DNA of 41,983 nucleotides from Pseudomonas taeanensis MS-3 (GCF_000498575.2 NZ_AWSQ01000001.1:1695165-1737147), one strand, 5' to 3'. Numbered from the stretch's first letter, positions 7,259 to 16,082 are shown. The notes: a model not told the origin generated them from the letters alone. Numbers and translations: made by a program.

Positions 7259-9229
7259 ATGCACTATATAAAAAGATCATTCTGGCTGTTGTTCCAAATG
7301 GGCAATAAGGTGCCTTTGAGTCGGCACAAATATGCCTTGTTCGCCCTGTTGGCCGTTCCGCTGACCGTTTTCGAAGTCTGGTATGCGCTGGCCGGCGAGT
7401 TCGGCCGGCTCGAACTCGCCATCGTCTTCGTTGTACCGATGTACGTGATCTCGTTTCTGGCGGTCAGCTACGCCCCCGATGTCCACCGGAGCACTATCGG
7501 CGACTACATCCTCTCTGGCCTGAGCTTGGTCGGGGGCATCTACCTAATTTCGCAGATGGGCCGTTATCACGACTGGATCAGCGGCCTGAGTTACTTCGAG
7601 CCCCTGGATCTGGCCGTGGCGGGGTTGTACCTGTTCCTCACGCTGGAACTGTTGCGCCGTTGTGTCGGGCCAGGCATCTCCGTGGTGGTGTGGCTGGTGA
7701 TCGCCTATTGCCTGTTCGGGGGGTACTTGCCGGGCTTCTTCGGCCATCGCGGCCTGGAGTGGAAGTTCTTGCTGGAGGGGTTGATGGTCTCTCCGCATGA
7801 CGGGGGGTTGTTCTCGGCGCCGGTACAGGTGGCCGCGGTCTATGCCTTCCTGTTTGTCACTTTCGGCAAGTTTCTCGAGAAGAGCGGCGGCGGTGAGTTC
7901 TTCTTCAATCTGGCCGCCTTGCTGGCCGGTCGTGCCGCAGGTGGCTCGGCCAAGGTGGCTGTTACCTCCAGTGGGTTGTTCGGCATGATTTCCGGCAGTC
8001 CGGCCGCCGACGTGATGACCACCGGCTCGATTACCATTCCGATGATGAAACGGGCCGGTTACTCCGGACGTTACGCCGCCGCGGTGGAAGCTGTGGCCGC
8101 GACCGGCGGCGCCTTGTTGCCGCCGGTGATGGGCGCGGTGGTGTTCCTCATGGTGGAGTTCACCGGCATCGCCTACAGTGAAATCCTGCTCGCCATTTTG
8201 GCCTCCGCACTGCTCTATTACGCGGCGATCTATACCCAGGTCCACTGCTATTCGTGCCGGCATAACGTAGGCAAGATCGACAGCAGCCTGATTCCGGCGC
8301 TATGGACGGTGGTTCGCACCGGCTGGGTCTTCGTGGTTCCTATGGGGATCCTGGTTTATTACATGCTGGCAGGGTATACCCCCGCGCTGGCGGCAACGGC
8401 GGGTCTGCTGGCACTGATCGCGGCGAGCTGGAGCATGGCCAGCACACGTATCACCCCGCACAAGCTCATCCAGGGCTGCGTCGAGGTCTGCACCGCGCTG
8501 GCGCCGCTGATTGCCGCAGTAGCAGGCGCCGGCATTCTAATGATGGGCTTGAATATCACCGGCCTGGCATCGAAATTGGCCGCGCTGATCTTCAGTGTCG
8601 CCGAGGCCAATCTGCTATTGGCCCTGCTCCTGGCCGCCGTGGTGACCATTATCTGTGGCATGGGTATGCCAGTGGTGGCGGTCTATTCGCTGGTGGCGGT
8701 GATGGTGGCGCCGGCGTTGGTCGACGCCGGCCTGACCTTGATGCAGGCGCACCTGTTTCTGATTTTCTATGCGGTGGCCTCCTATCTCACTCCCCCCGTG
8801 GCGGTATCGGCCTACGTCGCCAGCACCATTGCCGGTGAGCGCCCTATGGCGGTTTCCGTGACCGCAGCGAAGATCGGCGTGGTCGCCTTCCTGCTGCCTT
8901 TCGCTTTCGTATACAACCCAGGTCTGCTGCTGATTGGCGGCTGGGAAGCCGCCCTGTTCGACATCACCAAGGTGACCGGGGGCGTGCTCATTCTCGCCGC
9001 AGCAGCAGAGGGTTGGTACCACGGCGATCTCAAATGCTGGGCTCGCGCCACCCTGATAGTGGCAGCTCTGTTGGCATTCTCCGCGTGGGACATAGCCGGT
9101 GTGGCTGCCCTGCTCAGCGCCGGTGTCTGCCTCTTGTCCAAGCGTTTTTGGCCGCTGTTGAAATGCTCAGTAACGGCAAAACATGGTGGGCTTGCCAAGC
9201 CGCCGGCGAAAACCATGAATGGAGAATAA
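7259..9229 (+). CDS. TRAP transporter permease, fused 4TM/12TM type
   Basis: The 656-residue, highly hydrophobic protein has an N-terminal group of membrane segments followed by a long TRAP-type large-subunit (DctM) domain. The signatures are SSGLFGMISGSPAADVMTTG, EAVAATGGALLPPVMGAVVF and the late IICGMGMPVVAVY / YLTPPVAVSAY segments. Fusions of the small and large membrane subunits are the normal partner of TAXI binding proteins. The carrier uses a sodium gradient in characterised TRAP systems. Its gene ends only 3 bases before the extradiol dioxygenase start, which places transport and ring cleavage in one transcript. The substrate is inferred from neighbours. Confidence 0.92.
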   Translation: MHYIKRSFWLLFQMGNKVPLSRHKYALFALLAVPLTVFEVWYALAGEFGRLELAIVFVVPMYVISFLAVSYAPDVHRSTIGDYILSGLSLVGGIYLISQMGRYHDWISGLSYFEPLDLAVAGLYLFLTLELLRRCVGPGISVVVWLVIAYCLFGGYLPGFFGHRGLEWKFLLEGLMVSPHDGGLFSAPVQVAAVYAFLFVTFGKFLEKSGGGEFFFNLAALLAGRAAGGSAKVAVTSSGLFGMISGSPAADVMTTGSITIPMMKRAGYSGRYAAAVEAVAATGGALLPPVMGAVVFLMVEFTGIAYSEILLAILASALLYYAAIYTQVHCYSCRHNVGKIDSSLIPALWTVVRTGWVFVVPMGILVYYMLAGYTPALAATAGLLALIAASWSMASTRITPHKLIQGCVEVCTALAPLIAAVAGAGILMMGLNITGLASKLAALIFSVAEANLLLALLLAAVVTIICGMGMPVVAVYSLVAVMVAPALVDAGLTLMQAHLFLIFYAVASYLTPPVAVSAYVASTIAGERPMAVSVTAAKIGVVAFLLPFAFVYNPGLLLIGGWEAALFDITKVTGGVLILAAAAEGWYHGDLKCWARATLIVAALLAFSAWDIAGVAALLSAGVCLLSKRFWPLLKCSVTAKHGGLAKPPAKTMNGE

Positions 9230-9232
9230 GCA

Positions 9233-10090
9233 ATGATCAATCTGCACGATATCTGTTACCTGCGCCTCGGCTGCCGCGACCTCGACGAAATGGTGCGTTT
9301 CGCTACCGAGATTCTCGGCTTGGAGCTGCGCCAGAAAACTGCGACCCACGCCTACCTGCGCGGCGACAGCAGCGCCTTCAACCTTTGCTACATCCAGGGC
9401 GATGCCGATTACGACGTGTCGGCGTTCGAATTGCGCGAGTTTGTCGAACTGGAACAGGCCGAGCGCGAACTGGCAGAAGTGGGCATTCAAGTCCATTGGG
9501 GCAGTAAGGCCGAGTGTACTGAGCGCCACGTCGAGGCGTTCATCGCCTTCGCCGACTCTAACGACAATCGCATCGAGTTGGTCTACCGGCCGCACCAGAC
9601 TGGTGTGCGCTACTTCCCTTCGCGCGATGCCGGGATCACCGAGTTCGGCCATTTCGGTTTGCACAGCCGCGACATCAAACGCGATCTGCACTTCTGGACC
9701 TCGGTTCTCAGCGCCTGCGTCAGCGACAAGATCGGTGATGGCGCGCTGCTGCGCATCGATCAGGTCCACCACAAGATTGCCCTGTTCCCCTCGGACAAGG
9801 TCGGCGTGCAGCACGTCAACTTCCAGGTGGCGAGCATCGATGACGTCATGCGCTCCTGGTACTTCCTGCAGGAACGCGGCGTGCCCATTGTCTTCGGGCC
9901 GGGTCGACATCCAACCTCGACGGCGATGTTCATCTACTTCCTCGGGCCGGACCGGCGTGTCTACGAATACTCCTCGGGGGTCAAGCGGATCACCGACGAG
10001 GCGTCGTACACACCTCGCCAGTTCGAGATGAAGCCTTCCTCGTTCTGCATGTGGGGCGCCAAGCCCAACGTTGAAGAGTTCAGCGAATAA
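9233..10090 (+). CDS. type I extradiol ring-cleavage dioxygenase (VOC fold)
   Basis: The 285-residue, two-domain vicinal-oxygen-chelate protein is like BphC and the dihydroxy-p-cumate dioxygenase CmtC. The predicted iron ligands are His140 (EFGHFGLHS), His194 (GVQHVNF) and Glu245 (RVYEYSSG). The second-shell residues His179/180 and Tyr235 also match the BphC pattern. It should open a catechol ring next to the diol. Because a BenD-type dehydrogenase and a decarboxylase flank it, I infer the substrate keeps its carboxylate (a 2,3-dihydroxybenzoate-type compound, 3,4-cleavage). A strong AATGGAGAA ribosome site precedes the ATG. Confidence 0.9.
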   Translation: MINLHDICYLRLGCRDLDEMVRFATEILGLELRQKTATHAYLRGDSSAFNLCYIQGDADYDVSAFELREFVELEQAERELAEVGIQVHWGSKAECTERHVEAFIAFADSNDNRIELVYRPHQTGVRYFPSRDAGITEFGHFGLHSRDIKRDLHFWTSVLSACVSDKIGDGALLRIDQVHHKIALFPSDKVGVQHVNFQVASIDDVMRSWYFLQERGVPIVFGPGRHPTSTAMFIYFLGPDRRVYEYSSGVKRITDEASYTPRQFEMKPSSFCMWGAKPNVEEFSE

Positions 10091-10147
10091 CTGAGCCGGC
10101 CCGCAGAGCTACGTGGCCGCCAATTAACGAATGGAAGGGGATGGGTA

Positions 10148-10957
10148 GTGAACGAGCACGGTTGTAAACGATTTGTCGGAAAGGTTGCGCTGGTCACCGG
10201 TGCAGGACAGGGCATCGGCCTGGCCACGGCCTGGCGCCTGGCGCGCGAAGGCGCCCAGGTGGTGCTGGCGGACAAGTCCGCCGAACCGACCCATGAGGCC
10301 GCCGAAGCCATGCGTGCGGAGGGTCTCGAGGCGGCGGTGGCGATCGCCGACCTGGCAACCTATGCCGGCGCGCAAAGCGTGATGGCTGGAGCCGAAGCGG
10401 CCTTCGGGCGCATTGACGCGCTGATCAATAACGTTGGTGGGACCATCTGGAAGAAGCCGTTCTGGCACTACAGCGAAGATGAGATCAAGGCCGAGGTCGA
10501 GCGTTCGTTCTGGCCGCCACTCTGGTGCTGTCGTGCGGTGGTGCCGTACATGCAGGCGCATGGCGGGGCCATCGTCAATGTTGGCTCCAATGCGACCATG
10601 GGGATCTTCCGTATTCCCTATTCCGCCTCGAAGGGCGGGGTGGTCGGGCTAACCACGGCGCTGGCGGTGGAGCTGGCGGATTTCAATATCCGGGTCAACT
10701 GCGTCGCGCCGGGCAACACAGCGGTCAAGGAGCGGCCGACGCCGCGCCTAGAGCGTGAGTTGAGCGACCAGGAAAAGCAGTGGAATCAGCAGTTCTACGA
10801 CTACGTGACCAAAGAAGGGCTGTTCGATCGGCCCGCGTCGATTGAGGAGCAGGCCGCGGTGATCGCGTTTCTGGCCTCCGACGATGCCTCTTATATCACT
10901 GGCGAAGTCTTGGATACCGGCAAGCGGGGCATGCGTATCTCTTCCGTGAGTCGTTAG
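10148..10957 (+). CDS. cis-dihydrodiol carboxylate dehydrogenase (BenD/CmtB-like SDR)
   Basis: The 269-residue short-chain dehydrogenase has the NAD-binding TGAGQGIG motif (17-24), the INNVGG block, and the Ser147/Tyr158/Lys162 catalytic set (PYSASKGG). The NNVGGTIWKKPFWHY and LWCCRAVVPYM stretches are typical of BenD/XylL, which re-aromatise diols that still carry a carboxyl group. In p-cumate degradation the related CmtB makes the 2,3-diol without losing CO2. That outcome fits the decarboxylase encoded downstream. The start is GTG at 10148 with GAAGGGG upstream; the ATG at 10141 is out of frame. Confidence 0.88.
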   Translation: MNEHGCKRFVGKVALVTGAGQGIGLATAWRLAREGAQVVLADKSAEPTHEAAEAMRAEGLEAAVAIADLATYAGAQSVMAGAEAAFGRIDALINNVGGTIWKKPFWHYSEDEIKAEVERSFWPPLWCCRAVVPYMQAHGGAIVNVGSNATMGIFRIPYSASKGGVVGLTTALAVELADFNIRVNCVAPGNTAVKERPTPRLERELSDQEKQWNQQFYDYVTKEGLFDRPASIEEQAAVIAFLASDDASYITGEVLDTGKRGMRISSVSR

Positions 10958-11056
10958 TCATTTGGCCGCGCGGGTAATCAAGACACAGGATGGAATCGCC
11001 GCAGTCCGTGCAGGCGGGCAACTAGGTATTTTCCGTACGACGGGAGTCAGCGGGTT

Positions 11057-11959
11057 ATGAGTGATGTATCAGGGGCGTTTCCCATCGGGCTAGCACTGCT
11101 TTCAGCGTTGATGTTCGCCCTCACGTTTGTCTTCGTGCGGGTGGGCGTGAAGCAGGCGTCGACTTCGACAGCGCTATGGGTGACGTTGTCGGTCAACGTG
11201 GTCTTTCTATGGGGCTGGAGTCTGCTGGTCTACGGCTGGCAGTTCGAGCACTGGTGGGAGTGGCGCTATTTTTTCATTTCAGGGGTATTTGCGCCCTTGC
11301 TCGGCCGGCTCTTCCAGTTCCGTGGGATGGCCAAGCTGGGCGCGAACATCACTACGCCGCTGACCCTGACTCATCCGGTGATTTCCGTGGTGCTGGCGAT
11401 ACTGTTCCTCGGCGAGAAACTGACCTATCTGGGGCTGTTCGGCGCGCTACTGGTGGTGCTGGGCAGCGTGGTGGTTGGGTCGCAGGGCGGGCAGAGCGCG
11501 ACGCGCAGCCTGAGCAGCGTTTCGCGTATCTATCTGCTGTTGCCGTTGATTGCGTCACTGTCCTACGGCGTTTCCATCGTGTTCCGCAAGGTCGGTATCG
11601 ACATCGGCTCGGACGCGGTGACCGCCGCTGCTGTGACCTGCACCTCCTCCTGGATCTTCGCCACGCTCTACCTGCTAGCAACCGGTGCGTTTGGCGCTAT
11701 CCGCTGCAGTCGCAGCGAGTTTGGCTTCTTCGTGCTCGCCGGAGTCTTTTCCAGCCTCGGGCCGGTACTGCTCTATGCCGCGCTGCAGTATGAGGACCTG
11801 GTGGTAGTCGCTCCGCTGGCATCGACCACGCCGTTGTTCGTCCTGCTGGTCTCGTATGTGTTTATCCGTGCGGACGAAATTTTTACGCCCCAGGTCCTTG
11901 GCGGAACTGTCGCCACTGTGGTGGGCGTGATCCTGGTAACGGCCTACGGGCTGGTATGA
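11057..11959 (+). CDS. EamA/DMT-superfamily transporter
   Basis: The 300-residue protein has about ten membrane segments in two repeated halves, as in EamA (drug/metabolite transporter) carriers. The half-repeats end with the usual GALLVVLGSVVVGSQ and GGTVATVVGVILVTAYG segments. Such proteins export or import small metabolites. It could move a pathway substrate or export a toxic intermediate, but nothing in the sequence fixes this. The 3' end overlaps a possible upstream start of the ferredoxin gene (ATGA). A 99-base gap separates it from the dehydrogenase gene. Confidence 0.85.
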   Translation: MSDVSGAFPIGLALLSALMFALTFVFVRVGVKQASTSTALWVTLSVNVVFLWGWSLLVYGWQFEHWWEWRYFFISGVFAPLLGRLFQFRGMAKLGANITTPLTLTHPVISVVLAILFLGEKLTYLGLFGALLVVLGSVVVGSQGGQSATRSLSSVSRIYLLLPLIASLSYGVSIVFRKVGIDIGSDAVTAAAVTCTSSWIFATLYLLATGAFGAIRCSRSEFGFFVLAGVFSSLGPVLLYAALQYEDLVVVAPLASTTPLFVLLVSYVFIRADEIFTPQVLGGTVATVVGVILVTAYGLV

Positions 11960-11985
11960 GTCTTGAGTTTGAGAAAGGAGCCGTT

Positions 11986-12336
11986 ATGGACCTTGTAGTA
12001 AATGTCTCTCGCTTCTTCGTCTGCGTTGCCGACGAGTTGGGCAACAATGAAATCCATCAGGTCACTCCACCTGGGCTCGGCCCTGTGGCCGTGTACCGGG
12101 TCGAGAATGCGTTCTACGCCACCGATGACATCTGTTCGCATGGCCAAGCGTCGCTCTCCGAAGGCGAGGTTGACGAGGACTGTGTGGTCGAGTGCCCCTG
12201 GCACGGTGGCACGTTCGATATCCGCACGGGCGAGGCACTTTCATTCCCCTGCGTACTGCCGGTGAAGGTGTATCCGGTGAGCGTCGAGGACGGCAACGTC
12301 TACCTCGATCTCGGTGCCGGAGAGGTCAAGCTCTAG
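11986..12336 (+). CDS. Rieske-type ferredoxin of the dioxygenase system
   Basis: The small 116-residue protein contains the Rieske motif Cys50-x-His52 ... Cys70-x-x-His73 (CSHG...CPWHG). It resembles the BphF/CmtAd ferredoxins that carry electrons from the reductase to the oxygenase. ATG 11986 has a near-ideal AAAGGAG site and is preferred over ATG 11956, which overlaps the transporter stop and would add 10 residues. The oxygenase genes lie more than 8 kb upstream in the same orientation, so the components are split within the cluster. The spacing, motif and length leave little doubt about the class. Confidence 0.92.
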   Translation: MDLVVNVSRFFVCVADELGNNEIHQVTPPGLGPVAVYRVENAFYATDDICSHGQASLSEGEVDEDCVVECPWHGGTFDIRTGEALSFPCVLPVKVYPVSVEDGNVYLDLGAGEVKL

Positions 12337-12407
12337 ATAGGAGCAGGGCGCACTGGCGCGCCCCTACGCCCGGCATCGACCAGAAGTCGTCGGGAAAGGA
12401 GAAAGAT

Positions 12408-13391
12408 ATGATTGATATGCACACCCATATAGTCCCAGCCGATTTTCCCGTCTATCCGGGCCGCGAGAAAACCCACGGTTGGCCCTGCATGCACTGTGGC
12501 GAGGGCCATCATCACACGGTGATGATCGGCAACAAGCCATTCCGCGAAGTGTCCGACAACGCCTGGGACATCAACCGGCGCCTGGAGGAAATGGCCGCCG
12601 AGGGTGTCGAGCGACAGGTGCTGTCGCCGATGCCGGAGCTGCTGTCCTACTGGTTCAACCTCGACGATGCCTTGGCCTTCGGCCGCTACATCAACGGTAC
12701 CATCGCCGAGATGGTCGCCGTGGCCCCGCAGAGCTTCTACGGCTTGGGCATGGTGCCGCTGCAGGACCCCGAGCGGGCGGCCCGCGAAGTACGCAACCTG
12801 AAACACGAATACGGCTTGGTCGGGGTCGAGGTGGGCTCGAACATCAACGGCATCGCCATGGGCGACCGTTGTTTCGACCCATTCTTCGCCGCGCTGCAGG
12901 AAGAGGACATGTGCCTGTTCGTGCATGCCCTGCACCCGACCAAGGAGCGGCTATACGGGCCGCCGTTGATCGAAGCGTTGGTCGGCTTCCCCAACGAGAA
13001 CGGCTTGGGTATCGCCGCCTTCATCGCGAACGGCGTGCTCGAGCGTTTCCCGCGCCTGCGCATCGCTTTCAGCCACGGAGGCGGTTCTTTCCCGATGATT
13101 TTGCCGCGCCTGCAGCACGGCTGGGAAATCAGCGCATCTCTGCGCGAGGCGATCCCGCGCTCGCCACAGGAGGTGGCGCGGCAATTCTGGTACGACACGC
13201 TGGTCTATAGCGATCCGGCGCTCGCCTACTTGATTGAGGTCTACGGCAAGAGCCAGTTGATGGTCGGCACCGACTACCCCTTTGTCATTCGCGAAAGTCA
13301 CCCGGGCCGCCGGCTGGCGGGGCTGGGGCTCAGTGCGGCCGATCGCGACGCCTTGCTGGTGGGAAACTGCCGGCGTTTTCTGGGCCTCTAG
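12408..13391 (+). CDS. ACMSD-like amidohydrolase, probable ring-fission-product decarboxylase
   Basis: The 327-residue metal-dependent amidohydrolase belongs to the ACMSD family (aminocarboxymuconate semialdehyde decarboxylase). The N-terminal HxH is His5/His7 (MIDMHTHIVP). Further predicted ligands are the His in FVHALHP, the His in FSHGGGSFP and the Asp in GTDYPF. Family members such as ACMSD and gamma-resorcylate decarboxylase remove CO2 without oxygen, using zinc or another divalent metal. Placed after a ring-cleaving enzyme, the best reading is decarboxylation of a carboxylated muconic semialdehyde. The ATG has GGAAAGGAGAAAG upstream. An alternative is hydrolysis or decarboxylation of an aromatic acid before ring attack. 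Confidence 0.85.
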   Translation: MIDMHTHIVPADFPVYPGREKTHGWPCMHCGEGHHHTVMIGNKPFREVSDNAWDINRRLEEMAAEGVERQVLSPMPELLSYWFNLDDALAFGRYINGTIAEMVAVAPQSFYGLGMVPLQDPERAAREVRNLKHEYGLVGVEVGSNINGIAMGDRCFDPFFAALQEEDMCLFVHALHPTKERLYGPPLIEALVGFPNENGLGIAAFIANGVLERFPRLRIAFSHGGGSFPMILPRLQHGWEISASLREAIPRSPQEVARQFWYDTLVYSDPALAYLIEVYGKSQLMVGTDYPFVIRESHPGRRLAGLGLSAADRDALLVGNCRRFLGL

Positions 13392-13437
13392 GGTTCAGCG
13401 CACGGCGTTCATTCAATAACTTCCAGAGAGGCCGAAT

Positions 13438-14451
13438 ATGCCAATCGTACAAATCCATAACAGCGCCGACTCTTTCGAACAGACCGAGAGGCATGACTCC
13501 ATCCTGCGGGCTGGGCTTGGGGCTGGTCTCGGTCTTTCCTATGAATGCAACTCGGGCGGCTGTGGCAGCTGCAAATTCGAGCTTATCGAAGGCGAGGTCG
13601 AGGAACTCTGGCCGGAGGCCCCGGGCCTGACCGCCCGCGATCTCAAAAAGGGGCGCAAGCTGGCTTGCCAGTGCCGTGCGAAAAGCGATCTGGTGATCAG
13701 CATGCGCACTGACGAAAGCTTCCGACCGGTAATACTGCCGGTACGTTTCCAGGCCACCCTAGAAAGCCGCCGTGAGCTGACCTCGGACATCACTGAGTTC
13801 TGCTTCCGTGGCCCTGCGCCAGCGCGTTTCCTGCCCGGACAGTACACCATGCTCAGTTTGGACGGTGTTCCCTGCCCGCGCGCCTACTCGATGAGCAACC
13901 TCGCCAATACCGAGGGAGTCTGGGAGTTCTGGATTCGTAAGAAGCCTGGGGGGCGAGTGACCGAGCCCTTGTTCGCCATGCTCGAACCGGGTGATCAGGT
14001 CGGCCTGGACGGGCCATACGGACTGGCCTTCTTGAAAGCTGACGCTCCCCGTGATGTGCTCTGCATCGCCGGTGGCTCGGGCATCTCGCCGGTACTGTCG
14101 ATCGCCCGCGGCTTGCTCAACAATCCGACTATGGTCGGGCGCAAGCTGCACTTCTTCTTCGGCGGCCGAACGCCAGCCGACATTTGCGGCCTGGAAGAGC
14201 TCAAGGCGTTGCCCAGCTTCGCCGAACGCGTCTGCTTCCATGCCGCGATTTCCGAGCCCAAGCCGGAAGACGGTTGGGAGGGGGCGGTCGGTTTCATCCA
14301 CGACACGGTTGTACAGGTACTCGGTGGCAGCCTCGGCAACTATGAATGTTATCTGGCAGGGCCGCCGCCCATGGTACAAGCGACCACCAAGATGCTTCTA
14401 CTCGACGAGGGCGTACCGGCTGAGCAGGTTCATTTCGACCGCTTCTTTTAA
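13438..14451 (+). CDS. dioxygenase ferredoxin reductase (2Fe-2S plus FAD/NAD domains)
   Basis: The 337-residue protein has an N-terminal plant-type 2Fe-2S domain with Cys37, Cys42, Cys45 and a later Cys77 or Cys79 (YECNSGGCGSCKF ... LACQC). An FAD-binding RAYSMSN segment follows, then an NAD-binding domain (AGGSGISPVLSIARG, CYLAGPPPMV). This is the layout of the naphthalene dioxygenase reductase and benzoate dioxygenase reductase. With a separate Rieske ferredoxin present, the system is of the three-component, class III type. A weak hairpin (CCCTG/CAGGG, 14455-14469) just after the stop may mark the end of the catabolic operon. Confidence 0.92.
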   Translation: MPIVQIHNSADSFEQTERHDSILRAGLGAGLGLSYECNSGGCGSCKFELIEGEVEELWPEAPGLTARDLKKGRKLACQCRAKSDLVISMRTDESFRPVILPVRFQATLESRRELTSDITEFCFRGPAPARFLPGQYTMLSLDGVPCPRAYSMSNLANTEGVWEFWIRKKPGGRVTEPLFAMLEPGDQVGLDGPYGLAFLKADAPRDVLCIAGGSGISPVLSIARGLLNNPTMVGRKLHFFFGGRTPADICGLEELKALPSFAERVCFHAAISEPKPEDGWEGAVGFIHDTVVQVLGGSLGNYECYLAGPPPMVQATTKMLLLDEGVPAEQVHFDRFF

Positions 14452-14710
14452 CCGCCCTGTGTAACAGGGTGTTCGCCGATAGATGGTTTGAAGTATATGG
14501 CTGTCTGCCGAAGTTGATTCTTATTGTTCGCCAGGGGCGGTCCGGCAATTAGCGGCAGGCTGTGCAGGAGTTTGCGGATATGCAACGGGTGAAAGCAACT
14601 TTGGACGCACGGATAATGATCGGTAGTGCGGCGGAGATATTCCGGCGTTGTCAGCGAACACTGTGGTCGACCAAAACCAAGACCAGGAGCATTACCGGCA
14701 GGAGGAACCC

Positions 14711-15292
14711 ATGGAGGAGCTGACAGCGGAAGCCCTGGCGCAGCGTTTCGCCCATTTGGATTGCGAGGTGCCGCTATTGAGTGCCGGCTCGGAAAGGGTT
14801 GCCTCGGTGTTGATACCGCTGCTCACCGCCGAGCCCTGCTGCCCAGTAGTCTTTACGCGGCGTGCCGATCGTATGCGCCGGCATGCCGGGGAGATTAGCT
14901 TGCCCGGTGGCCTTCTCGAGCCGGCGGATGATGGCTCGGTGATAAGCGCCGCATTGCGTGAGGCTCAGGAGGAGTTGGGGTTGCCTCCGGCGGCTGTGCA
15001 GGTGCAGCTGGTTCTCCCGCATTGCCGCAACAGCCATGGTCTTGTGATCTACCCGGTTGTGGGCATCGTGACGCGACCGCTGCAGTGGCTGCTCCAGGCC
15101 GAGGAGGTGGCAGAGGTGATCGAGGTCCCGCTGGGTCATTTCCTCCGGGCCGAGCACTATCGCCTGGAACGAAGGACCTATGACGGTGAGGAAAAGCAAA
15201 GCTTGGTACTGGACTGCGGTGTCGAGCAAATTTGGGGCCTGACAGCACGCATCATGAACAACCTGCGGTTGCTGCTGAACCCCAAAGATTAG
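14711..15292 (+). CDS. Nudix hydrolase, CoA-pyrophosphatase-like
   Basis: The 193-residue protein has a Nudix box at about residues 66-91 (GGLLEPADDG ... ALREAQEELGL). It is preceded by the FTRRADRMRRHAGEISLPGG segment characteristic of the UPF0035/CoA-pyrophosphatase subgroup, which cleaves CoA and its esters to phosphopantetheine products. ATG 14711 was chosen for its CAGGAGG site; the open frame extends 21 residues upstream with no comparable site. The gene is convergent with the IclR gene, the stop codons overlapping by about four bases. Its link to the pathway is uncertain; turnover of CoA esters is one possibility. Confidence 0.85.
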   Translation: MEELTAEALAQRFAHLDCEVPLLSAGSERVASVLIPLLTAEPCCPVVFTRRADRMRRHAGEISLPGGLLEPADDGSVISAALREAQEELGLPPAAVQVQLVLPHCRNSHGLVIYPVVGIVTRPLQWLLQAEEVAEVIEVPLGHFLRAEHYRLERRTYDGEEKQSLVLDCGVEQIWGLTARIMNNLRLLLNPKD

Positions 15293-16050
15293 GGCTTTGC
15301 GGCCAGTTCCTCGCCTATCTGCCGGGCATGTTCGCGTAGTGCCTGGGCGACTTCCGCAATCTTTGCCTGGTCCAGGCGAGTGGTGGGGGCGGACAGCGAA
15401 ATTGCCGCCTTGAGCTGGTTGCTGCAACCAGCGATAGGCACCGCCACGCAGCGTAGACCAATCTCCACTTCCTCGTCGTCAAGCGCGTAGCCGCGCTCAC
15501 GAGTCAGGTTCAACGCCTCGAGCAGCGCCGCCGGGTCGATGGTGGTCTTGTTGGTGAACGGCTTGAATGACTGGTGTCCGATGCAGCGCTGCAACTCGGC
15601 TTCCTCGAGCGTCGACATCATCGCTTTTCCCAGCCCGGTGCAATAGGCCGGCAAACGTTTGCCTATGTGGGTAATCAGCGTCAGGCTGCGCGAGACTTCG
15701 CCCTTAGCCACATAGCAGACCATGTCGTTGTCGAGAATTGCGGCGTGGATGGTCTCGCCGAATCGCTCGGCCAGGTGTTTGACGTGGGGCATGGAGATGC
15801 TGTTCATTACATCAATGTTCGAAACTTTCCCCCCCAGATCGGCCAGCAACAGCCCCAGTTCGAACGCGCCGTCGGGTGTTTTCACCAGGGCTCCCACCGA
15901 CTGCAAGGTGATCAAGAACCGGTGAGTGGTAGCGATATTCATATCGAGCCGTCGGCTCAGTTGTGAGAGGCTAAGTTTTTCTCCCGCATATTCAAATGCA
16001 TTCAATATACGGAAAGCTTTGATGACAGATAGATTAACTGGCGTACTCAT
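15289..16050 (-). CDS. IclR-family transcriptional regulator
   Basis: The 253-residue regulator has an N-terminal winged helix-turn-helix (LSLSQLSRRLDMNIATTHRFL) and a C-terminal IclR effector-binding domain (GETIHAAILDNDMVCY, the TGLGKAMMS loop, RCVAVPI). IclR proteins such as PcaR, PobR and MhpR control aromatic degradation, so this is the obvious candidate regulator of the cluster. ATG 16050 is preferred; a TTG 21 bases upstream would overlap a palindrome that looks like an operator. It is transcribed toward the catabolic genes and separated from them by the Nudix gene. Confidence 0.92.
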   Translation of the reverse strand: MSTPVNLSVIKAFRILNAFEYAGEKLSLSQLSRRLDMNIATTHRFLITLQSVGALVKTPDGAFELGLLLADLGGKVSNIDVMNSISMPHVKHLAERFGETIHAAILDNDMVCYVAKGEVSRSLTLITHIGKRLPAYCTGLGKAMMSTLEEAELQRCIGHQSFKPFTNKTTIDPAALLEALNLTRERGYALDDEEVEIGLRCVAVPIAGCSNQLKAAISLSAPTTRLDQAKIAEVAQALREHARQIGEELAAKP

Positions 16051-16068
16051 GGATTCCGCAATATAGGT

Positions 16069-16082
16069 CAAGTATTTACTTG
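16069..16082. promoter_or_regulatory. palindrome upstream of iclR-type gene, candidate autoregulatory operator
   Basis: CAAGTA-TT-TACTTG, a perfect 6-bp inverted repeat with a 2-base centre, lying 19 bases before the chosen IclR start. IclR regulators commonly bind short palindromes in their own promoters; binding here is inferred. Confidence 0.5.

Noticed and set aside
7544..8263. 239-codon minus-strand open frame inside the TRAP permease gene
   Set aside because: His/Gln/Gly-rich composition typical of an antisense frame of a membrane protein gene.
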